Of a stretch of 64,000 nt of DNA, positions 62,930 to 64,000 are shown one piece after another. Source of the DNA: Crocodylus rhombifer (Eukaryota; Chordata; Crocodylia; Crocodylidae); NCBI GenBank assembly GCA_038503035.1, contig JAVSML010018936.1, positions 48,827-112,826 on the forward strand. The letters run 5' to 3'. Made by a program: the position numbers and the translations under genes. The stretch's first letter is position 1. Each line of letters begins with the position of its first letter. A model generated the notes under the pieces. That model was not told the origin of the DNA. It did not search any database and worked only from the letters and a program-made list of their open reading frames with translations.

Positions 62930-63890
62930 ATATAACTATGGAAGAGTATTGCACAGGCATGCAGGAAGAAAATTAGGAAGGCCACAGCATGATCTGAGAT
63001 GCAACTGGCAAGAGACCTAAAAGGCAATAAAAAGGGATTTTACACATGTCAAGAGGAAGAGAAAGCTCATAGAAAGCACAGGTCCCTTACAGAATGCAGA
63101 AGGCAGTTTAGTTACAGATAGTGCAGAGGAGGCTGAAGTATTTTTCATTTCAGTCTTCACAAATAGGGGTACCTAACAGAAGGCAAGCGCAGTTGGCCCC
63201 CACTAAGGAAGAAGTCAAACAGCCTAAAGCAGGGGTGCTCAACCTCCAGCCCACAGGCCAAACGGGGCCTGCAGATCTCCCCACGGACTGAGAAATTTGG
63301 CGGCAGGGGAGAGGTAGCAATCAGTCACCCTTCTCCACTGGCAAATTCTCAAACCCTGCACAGCAAGTTGGGGCCAGGTCATGTCCCCTCCCTCCACCCC
63401 GACTGCTGGATGAGACCAGGCCATGCCCCACTCCTGGTCTGGATGGGACTGGACCACACCCCCTTTCTCCCATGGGGCCAGGCTGGGGCTGGGCCACGCC
63501 CCCTCCTTCCCCACAGCAGGGCCAGGTTGGAGCCGGGATGCCAGTCCTGCAGAAAAGGACCAGGGAGTTATGGTGGCCTGTAAACTGAAAATGAGCTGAG
63601 TGTGTGCTCCTACGGCAAAAAAGGCCAACAGCGTACTTAGTCGCACTAACAAGAGCATCACTTGAAAACCAAGGGAAGGGAGTATTCCACTCTAGTCAGC
63701 ACTAGGGTCCTATGGACCAGTTGTAAAGAGTCCAGTGGAGAGCAACAAAAACGATTAGAGGCCTGGGAAGCATGACTGATGAGGAAAGGCTGGAAAAACC
63801 AGGATTCTTGAGTCTGGAGAAGAGGCATCTGAGGGGGGATTTGATAGCAGCCTTTAAATAGCTGAAAGATGATAATAGAGAGAATCAGTG
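62930..63890 (+). mobile_element. Old CR1-like LINE with insert
   Basis: CR1 wording at 62930-63230 (ATGCAACTGGCAAGAGACCT) and again from 63535 (CCAGTCCTGCAGAAAAGGAC) to 63880. Between them is an insert at about 63233-63535 starting CAGGGGTGCTCAACCTCCAG, probably hAT-like. No frame survives. Confidence 0.65.
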
Positions 63891-64000
63891 GCAACGCGTA
63901 AGGGATCCATGTGCACCCCCTGAGAGTGTTGGGTCCACCCTGTGACCGGCTCCGCTCCCTGCGTAGGTGATGGGGGGAAGGGGCAGGTGCCCCCCCCCCC
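63891..64000. other. Window end, unrecognised GC-rich tail
   Basis: The last ~110 bases end in a C-run. No feature can be supported at the truncated edge. Confidence 0.4.

Noticed and set aside
1..64000. CRISPR arrays, tRNA or rRNA genes, bacterial operons
   Set aside because: No regularly spaced repeats, cloverleaf or ribosomal core sequences were noticed, and the spliced IQGAP2 exons show the DNA is from a vertebrate nucleus.

Overview
This window is vertebrate nuclear DNA: spliced exons with GT-AG introns, no operons, and a very heavy load of interspersed repeats. It holds one host gene, IQGAP2, on the minus strand. I could place 23 consecutive coding exons between 62161 (most upstream) and 1461 (most downstream). 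They total 3,248 nt (about 1,083 codons), every splice phase is compatible and there is no internal stop. By recalled comparison with human IQGAP2 (about 1,575 residues) they cover roughly residues 456-1538. The upstream part (calponin-homology domain and first internal repeats) and the last ~37 codons lie outside the window. In order, the exons encode internal repeats, the WW domain, four IQ motifs, the GAP-related domain (GRD) and the RasGAP C-terminal (RGCT) domain. The match is to IQGAP2 rather than IQGAP1 or IQGAP3, notably the GRD and RGCT residues.

The rest is intron filled by transposons. CR1-clade LINEs dominate, from young copies with recognisable esterase, endonuclease and reverse transcriptase domains to very degenerate L3-like remnants. 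There are also hAT-like non-autonomous DNA elements, several of them GC-rich foldbacks with internal inverted repeats, and TATA-containing LTR-like elements including two solo LTRs with 5-bp target duplications. I recognise no L1 or Alu. CR1 dominance together with repeat-rich introns suggests a non-avian sauropsid, most likely a crocodilian, with turtle as the alternative. This is inference.

Layout: 1-9.9 kb holds the RGCT exons, nested LTRs (about 3.8-5.7 kb) and two perfect hairpins. 10-20 kb holds more RGCT exons, a young CR1 inside an old one (12.2-15.8 kb) and an LTR-like copy (18.1-19.3 kb). 20-26 kb holds a nearly complete CR1 (20.7-24.1 kb) and a solo LTR (24.7-26.1 kb). 29-38 kb holds GRD exons and a four-layer repeat nest (29.5-33.2 kb). 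38-47 kb holds the upstream GRD, IQ, WW and repeat exons, a CR1 inside an opposite CR1 (39.7-41.5 kb) and a foldback element (45.4-46.3 kb). 48-56 kb is a CR1 block with copies on both strands. 56-64 kb holds the two most upstream exons and old LINE remnants.

I found no RNA genes, CRISPR arrays or second host gene. The most interesting material is the nested and foldback repeat architecture and a few tandem splice acceptors in IQGAP2.
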